This document shows, in pieces, positions 49,162 to 61,100 of a stretch of 64,000 nt of DNA. The stretch comes from Hirudo medicinalis. Taxonomy: Eukaryota > Annelida > Clitellata > Hirudinida > Hirudinidae. The stretch spans positions 470,546 to 534,545 of the forward strand of contig MPNW01000064.1 of the NCBI GenBank assembly GCA_011800805.1, written 5' to 3'. The first letter of the stretch is position 1. Every line of letters begins with the position of its first letter. The notes beneath the pieces were generated by a model. The model was not told the origin of the DNA. It did no database searches and saw only the letters and a program-made list of their open reading frames with translations. The translations under genes and the position numbers were made by a program.

Positions 49162-50012
49162 TTTTCGGGACCTGAATGTAACTGAAGTGAAAAATTAATT
49201 GTGGTGAATAAAAATAAATGACATAATACTTAGTACACACGATTTTCAGAGTTATAACAGATTGAATAAATTGGTTATGAATAATATAAATATGAATAAG
49301 CCTTGACTTATGATAAAATATTGCAAAATATTTACGTATAACAAGGTACTCCGACGCTTTTCGAAACTTCTCTACGTTAGATTTGCGATTGTCTTTTATT
49401 CATTGCATCTATTAGTGGTTCCAATGATTGATCTCATTAAAACTCTACTCAGAATTCAATTCAAAGAAAGTAATTTACATTTTTAAACTAATTTAAAAAA
49501 GATTTAAATCAATTCAATCTTAACTTACTATGTGGCTTCTTCCAAAATTCCAGCGAAATGTTACAAACGCCGGTAATGAAACGCATAAAGATGTATTTTG
49601 AACGACTTCTTAAATACTTTATATTGTTACCATTCTAATTGAATTTTCGCGAATGTTTTTAATGTTCTAGCCCTGATGGAGAAAATTCTAACGAGAGAAT
49701 TGTTTTCAAGCGCTCTTCAATGCATGCGACCAGTTATCCAACTCGAACCGGATTATTAGAAGGAGCTAGAATCTTAAGGCATGTATTCAATCTTTTGTTG
49801 AGATTTAATTTCTTACTACTTTTGCTCTAAAGGTAAAAAAACGAGTGACTCTTAATTTTAATAATGTTTGCCTTTAAAAGGTGTGAACTGATACATGTTG
49901 AATAGATAATTATTTCAAAGTTCGCATGGATTAACGAAATCCAATGCGTCTGGAAATAGATTTTCATGTGTGAAATAGACAAACTAAATTTCTGTCTCAT
50001 TTTACAGTCATT

Positions 50013-50180
50013 GTTGGCCCGGCCTCTGCTTCAAAGGAGGCCTCAGAAATTGAACCATGACCTTTTTTTTGCTTTTCCATTACTAAAATTGACATAACTT
50101 GCTTGCTGCACACCAAAATGGAGGGGCCTCCTAAATTTTGTAAATGGCCCAGGCCTCCTCAAAGCTCTGAACGCCCCTGA
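50013..50180 (-). mobile_element. Copy of the dispersed small DNA element, inverted
   Basis: The reverse complement contains TATGTCAATTTTAGTAATGG followed by AAAAGCAAAAAAAAGGTCA, matching the copies at 26095 and 50307. Its end GAACGCCCCTG reads CAGGGGCGTTC in the other direction, a terminus of hAT type. Confidence 0.5.
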
Positions 50181-50306
50181 ATCGACCTCGTCCTTAACGT
50201 AAATTGTAAAATCGCTACACATTTTTCGTTCAATTAATTGATGCGACAGATTTTAGTCTCAAGGTACTAGCAGCTCTTCATCAATGGTGTAAGCAGGGCC
50301 GCCTAC

Positions 50307-50465
50307 AGCAATTTCGGACCCCTATGTTATGTCAATTTGGTAATGGAAAATGAAAAAAAAGGTCACGATTATAATATCTCAGTTCTTTAAAACCTGGGCA
50401 GGTCTCAAAAAATTACCCGGCCCTTGGGCTCTCTCCCCGCCCCCCATTCCGCGGTCTTGGGTGTA
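50307..50465 (+). mobile_element. Copy of the dispersed small DNA element
   Basis: It starts GCAGGGCCGCCTACAGCAAT, followed by TTCGGACCCCTA, matching GGCCGCTGACAG...TTTCGGGCCCCTA at 26098. It contains GTCAATTTGGTAATGGAAAA and ends in a degenerate CCGCGGTCTTGG. Confidence 0.6.
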
Positions 50466-50949
50466 AGTGCTGTCAACAGTGTCAATGTTGCTGTGAGTTT
50501 TAAGATCACGTGAACTGTATTTCATTAAGATATTCATTTAATTCGTGGAAGAGAGTTCCTTCTAGAAAATTACTTGCATTTGAGGTAAGCACAGATGCTT
50601 TGGGTCCTCTCCCCCTTCCCCCATAATTTCTTGATAAATCGCTAACCTTATTAAATTTTACTAGATATAGGACATTCCACAAAAATTTAAATTATTTGGA
50701 TAAGAACTAGCGGAGATGATACCGTTGTGTATTTTTGAAAAGGATCTGTTAAACATTTACAATCCAAAAAACGAATGAATAATTTATTTTTAATATAACG
50801 CGGATATAATACGGATCACTTCTAATCAAATAAGTTATATTTTAATATCAATAGGGAGCTTTGCTAATATAACGCCACAGCCCTAAAAAAAAGCATTGTT
50901 TAGGCGATAATCATTACATCGGTCTCCCCGGCCAACCCAAGGATTTGCT

Positions 50950-51943
50950 ATGGCCGATGCTCAAGTACCCATCTGGCACCAGAAAGATATATCTATCAAA
51001 GCAAAACCCAGAGGTTGTCATTTGATTACGGATGAAATAGAAAAAATAGAAGAGATCAAGCAGATAAAAGTGGGCCTTTGTCATGTTCTCGGTTAGCACA
51101 ATTATTGTTGAGTTTTTTATTGTTTCCCCATATAATGTGATATTTAAATAAATATTACATAGTGAAGCACACAACTGCCAGTATTTGCCTGAACGAGGTA
51201 GCAGCATATTTTTCATAAAACTAGATTTGGTTTAAGTAATTATTTTTGTCTTGTTGACAGAACTGGGATGCAGATGTGAGGTTAGTAGGTCATTTAACTT
51301 AGTAAAATTGATCAACTTTACAATGGAAATCCTATGATAACAGCCTAAGTGATCATTCATCATGGAATTTTTTTTGCACCATATTTCCAGGACTGATATG
51401 GAATATATGTTGGACAAGCTTGTCCCTGAGGTATTTGGATTGAATGTATTAACAATGTTGCATTATTGAATGAATTTTGAGGTATTTTTATTGCATCAGT
51501 CAATGCCTTTCAAGCACACGCTGGAGGGCCCGGATGATATGGTGAGCTTTGTTGTCCACCATCGGCTTTAGTTTTGGATCTATGTGATCAAGATGTGATG
51601 TTTTTTAATATTCTTATTTTGAGAAATGCAAAAGTGGTTAATGACTGAATGCCAATTTTCAGCCTAGCCATGTAAAAGCAGCACTTCTGGGAAGCAGTGT
51701 GACAATTCCTATTAAGGAGGGTCGATTTAACTTGGGACAATGGCAGGGTCTCTGGTTTTGTGAACATCGTAATCATGCAGGTGTGCAGAGTTCGCTTTAC
51801 AATACACAGAATTATACATTTTGATAGTCAAAATTCATTAATCATTTTTATGATGAGTTACTAATGAGAAGCTCATCAAATTTTTCTTTTGCATTGCAGG
51901 CAGTAGAGATATTGTTGTTACAATTCAAGGCATCAGGAGGTGA
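50950..51943 (+). CDS. UPF0047 / YjbQ-family protein
   Basis: Seven exons: 50950-51091, 51163-51197, 51261-51280, 51391-51430, 51500-51541, 51663-51780, 51900-51943, all phase-consistent, give 146 aa, the usual family length. Conserved stretches are WHQKDISIKAKPRGCHLITD, VKHTTASICLNENWDADVR (the HTSASLxxNENxDPDVRxD block), PFKHTLEGPDDMPSHVKAAL, LLGSSVTIPIKEGRFNLGQW followed by QGLWFCEHR, and DIVVTIQG. YjbQ-type proteins are small trimeric barrel proteins; a secondary thiamine phosphate synthase activity has been reported for bacterial members, but the role in animals is unknown. The third exon is only 20 nt. The start is the first Met before the conserved WHQK. It is convergent with the HCN gene. 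A poly(A) signal AATAAA is at 52007-52012. Confidence 0.88.
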
Positions 51944-52006
51944 CAAACCTTTATGAATTAGAAATCTAGAATGTTCTACATTTAACTCAAAACTCTGAAT
52001 GAAATG

Positions 52007-52012
52007 AATAAA
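52007..52012 (+). promoter_or_regulatory. Poly(A) signal of the UPF0047 gene
   Basis: AATAAA, 64 bases after the stop codon. Confidence 0.55.
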
Positions 52013-52147
52013 TTAGAAGATATAAAGCATTGCAATAGTTGAGAAAATGTATTTAAAAAAAGTTAAAACACACAACAATGTTTACAAACAAGTGCATCTT
52101 ACGGAAAATTGCTGAAAAGAATGAAACTATTGTTTGCAGAGAAATGT

Positions 52148-55100
52148 TTATGGGAATAGGGGTAGGGAACCCCGTATGTTTCTGTGATTTTTAATTGTTG
52201 CTGCTCCAGCTAGAGGTGAATCTGAACCCACACGATTAGCAAATTTGGCACTGTTCATCTTGTTTGGTGCATTTGATGTTCCGAGGTCCCGATGACTCCC
52301 CCAGTGGTGTGAACTGCCCCTAACTCGAGGTAGAGGAGGCATTAAGAGGGTTTTTTCATTGCACATGTCGAATTTAAATATTTGGCCATCTGGATTATCA
52401 TCGCATAGTTCAAGGGCAAGGTCTTCATCATTGCTTGATGATTGGGCTTCACTGATGTTGGAAATGTCCTCAGTTTCCTTCTTTGCCTTGTGCCAGGCGA
52501 TGCGTTTCTGCATGGCATGAAGGCGTTTCGTGGCAACATCTTCAAGTGTTTCTTTCATGTCTGGGTAATAATCCAAAACACTCCAAAAATGGCTCGATGA
52601 TAATGATAAGAGGTTGCAAAAGGTGACAGCGATGACACTGGCCACACGTTTTTCGTTTTTCAAGAGACAGATTTCTAAGTAAAAAATAGTGATGGAATAC
52701 CTTCCATGGTTACAAAATGTAGAAATAGGATTTAAGATTTTTGAGAAACAGGTCTAAAGTGTAAAAAAATAATAACATTGTCATCAAAATATCATGAAAA
52801 TCTATTCAATACCTTTTCTTCCAAACTGTTCTTGAATTATGTGGCTCGCATAATTTGTTTTTGTACTTTAAATTCTGCTCATTATTAATATTTATTGTTT
52901 ATTCTAGAGTTACATATATTTGTCTCTTCTTCAATGGGTGGTGTAGAAATTTGTCAAAGGGGGCTGTTAACCAAGAGCTGGGGATGCATCCAATGCTGAA
53001 TTTACCCAATGCAGTGGCTCATCCAGACCAAGCCTAAATCCGGCACTGGGTGAACCTCCCCAACAGACTTAACAGAATGCAGTGACTGATTTTTTATGCT
53101 TTTCCATGGCCAAATTGAACTAACTTGGTTGATTGGAAGGATCATAGTAAGGGGTGTCCTCAAAATTTAGAACCCTCATAGATAGTAAACGAATTCCTGG
53201 ATTTCTTACATAACTTTTATTTGTTTTTTTTTATTTTTAACAAAGTTGAGATAAGGGTAGTGGGTCAGCATCTAATGGAAAGGTTAGCCATTCCACTGCA
53301 ATCACTTTTATTTCATTGTGAAATGCCCTCGCCTTTCCCAAGCAGAAATGGAGGCTTAGTCCTTCTGAACAGAATGTTGACTAATAGTTTAGTCTTTGGC
53401 TGCTAGTTTTCTTGAAAAAAGTTTAATGTGATGAAAATTGTCCCTGAACCACCACATTTCCTTCCGCACTAAACTTGCTTCCTTACATTGACGAGCATTT
53501 TGTGTCGGTTTTTGTCGAAAAAAGCTACAGAATCTCAAGTCGTCACAACTGACCATGTATTGTGTTTATTCTTGAAAGGTGGACTTTCATTTTCTCAAGA
53601 CTTGACTTGCGGTTTTGATGTTTAAAAGAAGATGTTCAGATAAAAATCTTCCTTTTGAAGACTTATCTTTAGACAAATTTACAAAAAAGATAAAGTGAAA
53701 GCTTAATTTTGAAAGAATTTGATGCATTCCCAAAAATCACTTGGATTCATGCGTCACAAAAATTGTATGACCCCGGAAGTCTCAACTCAGACAGTGGTAA
53801 TAGAGATGTAATCAACAGAATATTTTATAATCCAATTTCATGAAGTGCATTGGTATGCAGACTGCTTGATACATTGTGCGGGAGAATATGTTTACCAGAC
53901 GTCGCTGGCTGATCGCACCATTCCCATAAAATAGTATTAATCATCAACAAACAATGAAATTTCCAACGCTGATTGTTGCATAAAATATTTTTTAAAATAA
54001 CGAATTAAAAATAGACGTAACGTAAACTTTCAAACCTCCGAAGTATGCTCCATCTTTAAGTCGAGCTATCTTGGCTCCACATTCTGTTACTACATCTACA
54101 GTTCCGTCTTGTATGAAATACATCTTCCTTCCAATAGAGTTTTGTCTTATAATTACATCGCCCGGTTGGAAAAACTCAAACTCTAGTTTGGAAAGAACCT
54201 CATTAACGAAGTTAGGATCAGCATCGGCAAACAGCGAAGTAGATGCAACAAGAGATCTACAGTTGTAACTGAGAACTTCCTGTAATAAAATATAACTCTT
54301 TGCATCTCACAGAAATGTATGGTTTACTCTGTGATTAATGAAGTAATTTTTAAAACTGTTTAACCTAGAAAACATGTTAATTAAAAGCTTTAAACTTAGA
54401 TTGTTAATTAAAGCTGGTTTAGGAACAGCATTAACTCTAACGGTAAATAATTTTTGGTACTTTGCCCGATTGTAGATTATAAAAAAAGGTTTCGTATAAA
54501 GCAAGGGTGGGCAAACTACGGCCCGTCAGAGTATTTTATACGGCCCATATGCATGTACATGCTGCGATCTTATGTCGATGTTAATTTTCTTTGTTTAGAG
54601 TTTTCGTTATATTTTTTAAATTTTATTCCGACCATTTGATTCGATTCTAGGGATATTAAATCGGTTTTATGGCTCCAGAATATTAGTGATTACTAGTCAT
54701 TAATTGTTAACATCATTGGAAACTGCTTTTTCGCTCAACCGGAAGAGGCTTTTGTTTACAATTTACATTTTGAAAGGTTTTGTAAAAATTGTAGGGCTGC
54801 GGAAATAATCGATTAATTAATCGATTAATAGTTAAAATTTCCTTAATCGATTAATCGGATTTTTTAAAATTTATTTTTATTAATAATTGTGTAATAGTCC
54901 TCTTTTTGGTTACTTACTTTTCCCCCGCATTATCATTGTTATTTAGTTAGAACAAAGTAAACAACAATGGTGAGTACTGAAAACAACATGGAAGTTAAGC
55001 ATTTCAGATGATGGACTACGGACAGTGCTTACGGACAGCTCTTCAAAAACAGACCTACAACAAAGGCCAGTCAACATACAATCGACACTGTGATTGCTGA

Positions 55101-58100
55101 GATAGATGTACAAAGAGAAGTTAGCAGAGCATAAGAAAGTTTAATGACTTCACGAACAGAATTGAAGGCATTGATGCTTTGCCAACATTTCAAATGGCTA
55201 TGGCCTTAAATCCACGTTACAAGAAGAAGAATATATGTGCGTTATATTTGATCGAATTTAATCGATTAATCGATTAAAAAATTTTAATCGTTCGCAGCCC
55301 TAAAAAATTGTAATTTAAAAGCGAATAGACGATTATTTACCCATGAGTGCTGCCAAAAAAAGAAAGATTGAGGACGAATGTCGTGTTTTTAATGACGAAT
55401 GGACTGCTAAATACTGCTTCACGAGCGTTGGGAGCAAAGCAGTCTGTTTGCTGTGCCGTGAGTGTGTGAGCGTCTTTAAGGAGTACAACTTAAAAAGACA
55501 CCACCAAACAAAACATTTGGATTTCAGGCACAATTTAACGAACGAAGAGAAAAAGGAAATGCCAAGAGTTGGTTAATAATTTAAAGAAGCAGCAAACTGT
55601 TTTCACCAAACAGTCTGTAATACAAGATGCTGCAACCGAAGCCAGTTTGGTGCTGTCCTATAAGATTGTAAAACGGAACAAGCCTTTTTCTGACGGCGAG
55701 TATATCAAGGAATGCTTATCAGATGCAGCAAGCATTATGTACCCAGAACAGAAAACAAAATTTGACAGCATTTCTTTATCAAGGAGAACTGTAGTTAGGC
55801 GTGTTGAAACGATAAGTGACAATTTGATGCACCAACTTCCAGATGCAAGCAAAGACTTTTTGTGGTACTCTCTTACGTTGGACGAAAGTACCGATGTGCA
55901 GGACACAGCACAATTGTTGGTGTTTATACGGAGAATAAATACTCATTTCGAGCTTACTGAAGAATTACTTAGTCTTGAGCCACTCAAAGACACAACCACA
56001 GGCCAGGATTTATTCAATGCTGTTGAGAACTGTGTTGAAAGAACTGGGTTGGTGTGGAACAAGATGGCAAGTGTAACAACCGATGGAGCGCGTGCTTTGA
56101 CTGGAAAAAACGTAGGTCTGGTGAAGTTGATGAATAATAAAATTAAAGAAGAACATCCTGACCATACACTTTTACTTCTCCACTGTTTCATCCATCAGGA
56201 AAGTCTGTGTAAAGCTGCGTTGATTATCAAGCATGTCATTGACCCAGTTGTCAGTGTGATAAACCTCATCAGAGCCAGGGCACTTAATCACAGGCAGTTC
56301 CAGGCACTGCTCGAAGATTTGGAAACTGAACATTCTTATATTATGTACCACAGCAGTGTCCGCTGGCTGAGCCTAGGCAAGATATTGAGGCGATTGTGGG
56401 ATCTCAAGGAAGAAATAGTTATGTTCCTGGAGATGAGGGGTTTTGTTTGTGACTTTGTTACTAACATTGTTAATGAAGAGTCAGACTTCATATTTGCCAT
56501 TGACATTATGGAAAAGTTGAATGAACTGAATGTCAAACTTCACGGCAATAGCTTGTTTGCACATGAAATGTATGTGCATGTTAAATCATTTCAGGCAAAA
56601 CTCTCCCTGTTCTCCAGGCAAGCAGGTGAAAACAGGTTTTGCCACTTCCCTTTGCTGAAACAGAAAACCANNNNNNNNNNNNNNNNNNNNNNNNNNNNNN
56701 NNNNNNNNNNNNNNNNNNNNNNNNNNNNNNNNNNNNNNNNNNNNNNNNNNNNNNNNNNNNNNNNNNNNNNNNNNNNNNNNNNNNNNNNNNNNNNNNNNNN
56801 NNNNNNNNNNNNNNNNNNNNNNNNNNNNNNNNNNNNNNNNNNNNNNNNNNNNNNNNNNNNNNNNNNNNNNNNNNNNNNNNNNNNNNNNNNNNNNNNNNNN
56901 NNNNNNNNNNNNNNNNNNNNNNNNNNNNNNNNNNNNNNNNNNNNNNNNNNNNNNNNNNNNNNNNNNNNNNNNNNNNNNNNNNNNNNNNNNNNNNNNNNNN
57001 NNNNNNNNNNNNNNNNNNNNNNNNNNNNNNNNNNNNNNNNNNNNNNNNNNNNNNNNNNNNNNNNNNNNNNNNNNNNNNNNNNNNNNNNNNNNNNNNNNNN
57101 NNNNNNNNNNNNNNNNNNNNNNNNNNNNNNNNNNNNNNNNNNNNNNNNNNNNNNNNNNNNNNNGTGCATGTTAAATCATTTCAGGCAAAACTCTCCCTGT
57201 TCTCCAGGCAAGCAGGTGAAAACAGGTTTTGCCACTTCCCTTTGCTGAAACAGAAAACCATTTCTGGTGAAATGGCTGACAAGTACAAGGTTCAGTTGGA
57301 TGCCTTGGTTGTGGAATTTGAAAGGAGGTTCCAAGACTTCAAGAACCTGGAACCATTCTTCAATATCCTCAGTTCGCCATTTAGTGCAGAAGCTGATTCA
57401 GCCCCAGATGGTATACAGTTAGAGCTGCTTGACAGATTATGACCTGACGGAGAAGTTTAAGTCAGTTTCTCTGCTGGAGTTTTATGGATGTTTTCCAGCA
57501 GCGGCATTTCCACACCTAAAAAACTTTGCTGCCAAGCTTTTGTCACTATTTGGGTCCACATACATTTGTGAGCAAGCGTTTTCTTGTGTGAAAATAAACA
57601 AGTCTAAGAACAGATCGATTTTGACTGACTGAAATTTAAATGCAATCATGCGAATCACAACCAGTAACACAACAGAATCACAACTGGTTCCACAGTTCAA
57701 GAACATTATCCAAAATTGTGAACAGTTACATACTTCTCATTAATTATAATCATACTCTGTGGTCAGCTTGTATGTAAATTAAGTTCCTTCGTCTTCATAA
57801 TTATTATGACAGGTAACAATAAACTTTTGCTGAAATAACTATGAATAGTAAAATCTTATTACCAAATTAGCAACTGGTTGACAATTTTTAACAATAAAAA
57901 TGTAATGTGCATGTGTAATAGAGTGTGAATGTGAAATAAAATGACAAATACATGGTTATTATCATTAATTCATATTTTTATACGTTGTAAATTGTAATTG
58001 AAGTAGACAAAATATATATATATGCGGCCCCCGATAACAATCAAGTTTTCAATGTGGCCCTCTGTAGAAAAAGTTTGCCCACCCCTGGTATAAAGAATCG

Positions 58101-61100
58101 ACCAAATTTTGAGAAGATTTACAATTGTATGATTCTCAAACTAGTCGAATCACTAACTTCTGCGGCCATATTGATCTCGACGTATTTGCTTCCAATCTCG
58201 CTAATTCCTAGCATACCCGACCAGGTGATTTTACTGAGATCCGCGCGCATCACATCGCTTGCGGACCGCCCCTTGGTTTGACAGTCCTTTCGGAAGGCTC
58301 TCAAATCATCGGGCTTTTGAACAACAGAACTAGCGAACTCATCTAAGATGTTTAGAAATCAAATGGTTCAAGCGATTCTCTTTCATAATCTTTAGAATTG
58401 CAAGTAAGTGGCTATTCCATAATAAGCTTCAGATCGCAACAATGCCTGCTTCACCCCATATCATCCTAGATCCTGAAGAAAATTTTACCAGTTGTCCTAT
58501 TGATTAAGAAATTCATACCTGAAATTACTGCTCGGCGTTCTTGCATCGAAATATTAAAATTTGTGACGTCTGAACCGATATCAGTATTCTTACGTCTTCG
58601 CCGACGACATAAAACCGTCAATGATTGTATAAACATATAACATTTTTATAACATTTTTGGAACTCCATGTTTCTGTGTCATAAAACAATGAACGTTTGTT
58701 CAAAAGAAATGAAAAAGACATTAATTTGATTTTGTTTTCGAAAAAGCCAAACCGAAAAATCGATTTTTAGTATAAAATTGTATAGGGTAAAAATAAAAAT
58801 AATTTAGAAGTGTTATTATTTAATTGGTAATGTTGTTTTTGAAATATTTAACATTTTATTGCTCAAACATAACTTATTCAATTACAAACTTACATATCAA
58901 TTCTACAAATGCGAATAGCTATAAAACGAAAACGATAGCGGAGTATTTAAAAATTATTACGCAATAGTTATTATGTTCTGTTGGACAGAAAATTATTGCT
59001 GTAAATGATTGTAAATCGCTGAGGTAATTCCTTGATTTTACAAACATCATAAAGATCTTGAAAGCACTTGATTGCGTGTTCTGCATACTGATTTGTTCTG
59101 AGAATTTCAAGTGCTCTCTATGGTTCTTGATTCCAAAACCTTTTCACACTAAATACTTTAAGCTGCTACAGAGCTTCTGACAAGCATCTGCATCGTAGAT
59201 TTTATAGTAAACCAATGGTTCGCCCATCTGCAAGAGATTAATCTACAAGTAGTGAGTCTTGGGTCTCTTCTCTCTGGTAGAGCTAGTATTGCTCTTGGAA
59301 TGGAATTCCATCATGCATTATTTAATTTAGATTGTTCCAGGATAACCGGATATACGATGTTGGGCAATGTTTTAAGCTTGTTACAATCGCAATTTTTTGT
59401 AATCTTTCCCTTCTTTGATGGATGCTAAATGTCTGTTCCAAGTGACATCGACATCGATAGTGACCAACAATTCGGTTTTTGAGTGGTATCCTGTAGTCGT
59501 TTTCCACTGATTGTTCTTCTAATGGAACAGTTCTTCTTTTCATATGTGATTCATGAAATTGTACGAGATTTTTCGTCCAGATCATCTTTGTTTCTTTCAG
59601 TATTAGAAGCACTTTTTTTATGAGACATTTTGATTAAAAATGGTACTTGGAGTTCCTTTGGAGAAGCAATTAGCGTTTCTCGATCAGGATGCTTATATAC
59701 TCGAAAATAATGATTGTTCCAGAAAGTTCTAAAAGGCTTCAGAAAATCACACTAAAGCTAGTTTAGTTATTTGAAGTTCGTTTCGTGACTGAGATGATTT
59801 GAACTGCTTGGTGCTAGTACTTGCATATACCACTTAAATGCGATTTCAGAAATTTGGTGTTCAGGATGACGATTTTTAAAAACTGAACAGAATTAAACCC
59901 CCTTTCATCACTTTAGAGAAAAAGTCTAATCGATTTATGATTCAGAAAATTAATTATTTTACAAAAAGTTATAACCCTAATGAACTCTAAGCAAACATAA
60001 TCTGAAGATCTAAATTGATCAGGTAATTTAATCCATTTGAATGGATTGCTTAAAAGAATATTATAATAACAACAAATTCAAACATTAAAAGTGGTCGATG
60101 TAGTTGATTAATTAAGTTAATTAGTAAATGATTTCGACATGATTAAATTGTATGATTTGTTTTCTACTCTTCCAAAAATTGAGTAGACTTGTTGAAACGT
60201 TTTAGAAAGTATGCAAGTGATTTTGAGTTCGGTAAAGGCAATTTTACAATCTCTTCGGGAAGCAATGGATATAAGAAAAACTTATTAATAATAGTAATAG
60301 TAATAGTAATAATAATTATAAAAACATTAATATTTTATTTTATATTTTAATTTCACAAAAATAGCTGAAAAAATATTATCCTTACATAAAATAGCATGTT
60401 TATTTCAGAAACTATAGATCTTTATGGCTTGCAAATCAGCTCACAGGGTTGCGTTCCTCCGAGCGGCGGTGGTGGTAGTTTATTAACGTCCGTTGAATAA
60501 CAAGATTATTTGGACGGTCCGAGTGGCAGTAAAAGCAAGTATGCGTCGTGATAGCAAACCCAGCTCGTCTGGAGCTCCCTTCCATAAGGCTTTCCAGCCC
60601 AAAATACTTCTAACTTTAAATTGCTTAATTATTAAATTAATAAATGGTTTTTATGGAGACAGGATTTACGACATTTAATTTTGTAGTTAATGTAAGTTGT
60701 TTGTGGGGGTTAGTTTTCTTTTCTTTTGCTTGCTTTTCATATTGTGCATTTTGTGATCCGGTAATATAACCAAGGCTAATGCTAATTGTATTTATTAAAT
60801 TCTAAATTATTCTTGTACTAAACATTCAGTTTTCCTTAAGCATCGACTGCATAAATTAGAATAATAATAATTCCATAAATTACGAAGATTAGATAATAGT
60901 AATTAACAGATTAATAATAGGGCTGCAGATTTATATGTGTTAACGGGAAATTAATGCGTTAATTTTTGCAGTCAAAATAATTAACGTGACGATTAACTCG
61001 TTAAATTTTTTCAATTTTATAAAATTATTTAAAAAATTTTTAATTTTACATTTTATAAATATTTTCATCGAAAATTCGTCAACTCTTTGTTTTTTGTCCT

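Larger units (their letters stand above)
49162..50949. other. Divergent intergenic region with two repeat copies
   Basis: This lies between the divergently transcribed cyclase and UPF0047 genes and should hold both promoters. Copies of the dispersed GGCCGC-ended element occur at about 50013-50180 (inverted, ending in GAACGCCCCTG) and 50307-50465 (beginning GCAGGGCCGCCTACAGC). No other gene is seen. Confidence 0.5.
54502..58087 (+). mobile_element. hAT DNA transposon with 8-bp target duplication
   Basis: Termini are CAAGGGTGGGCAAACTACGG at the left and TTTGCCCACCCCTG at the right, inverted repeats of the CAGGGGTGGGCAAACT type. The flanking 8-bp sequence GTATAAAG (54494-54501 and 58088-58095) is a perfect target-site duplication. 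The plus-strand transposase starts at 55343 with a BED-like zinc finger ([20 protein letters not shown], then RHHQTKH), continues from 55569 ([69 protein letters not shown]), and ends with the hATC dimerisation block ([20 protein letters not shown]). It is similar to GTF2IRD2/ZBED-type transposases. Frameshifts near 55565 and 57430 and a stop in LTDxNLNAIMR make it inactive. A gap lies within it. Confidence 0.92.

Noticed and set aside
56591..57169. Long minus-strand open frame at the assembly gap
   Set aside because: It consists almost wholly of unknown bases in the N block.
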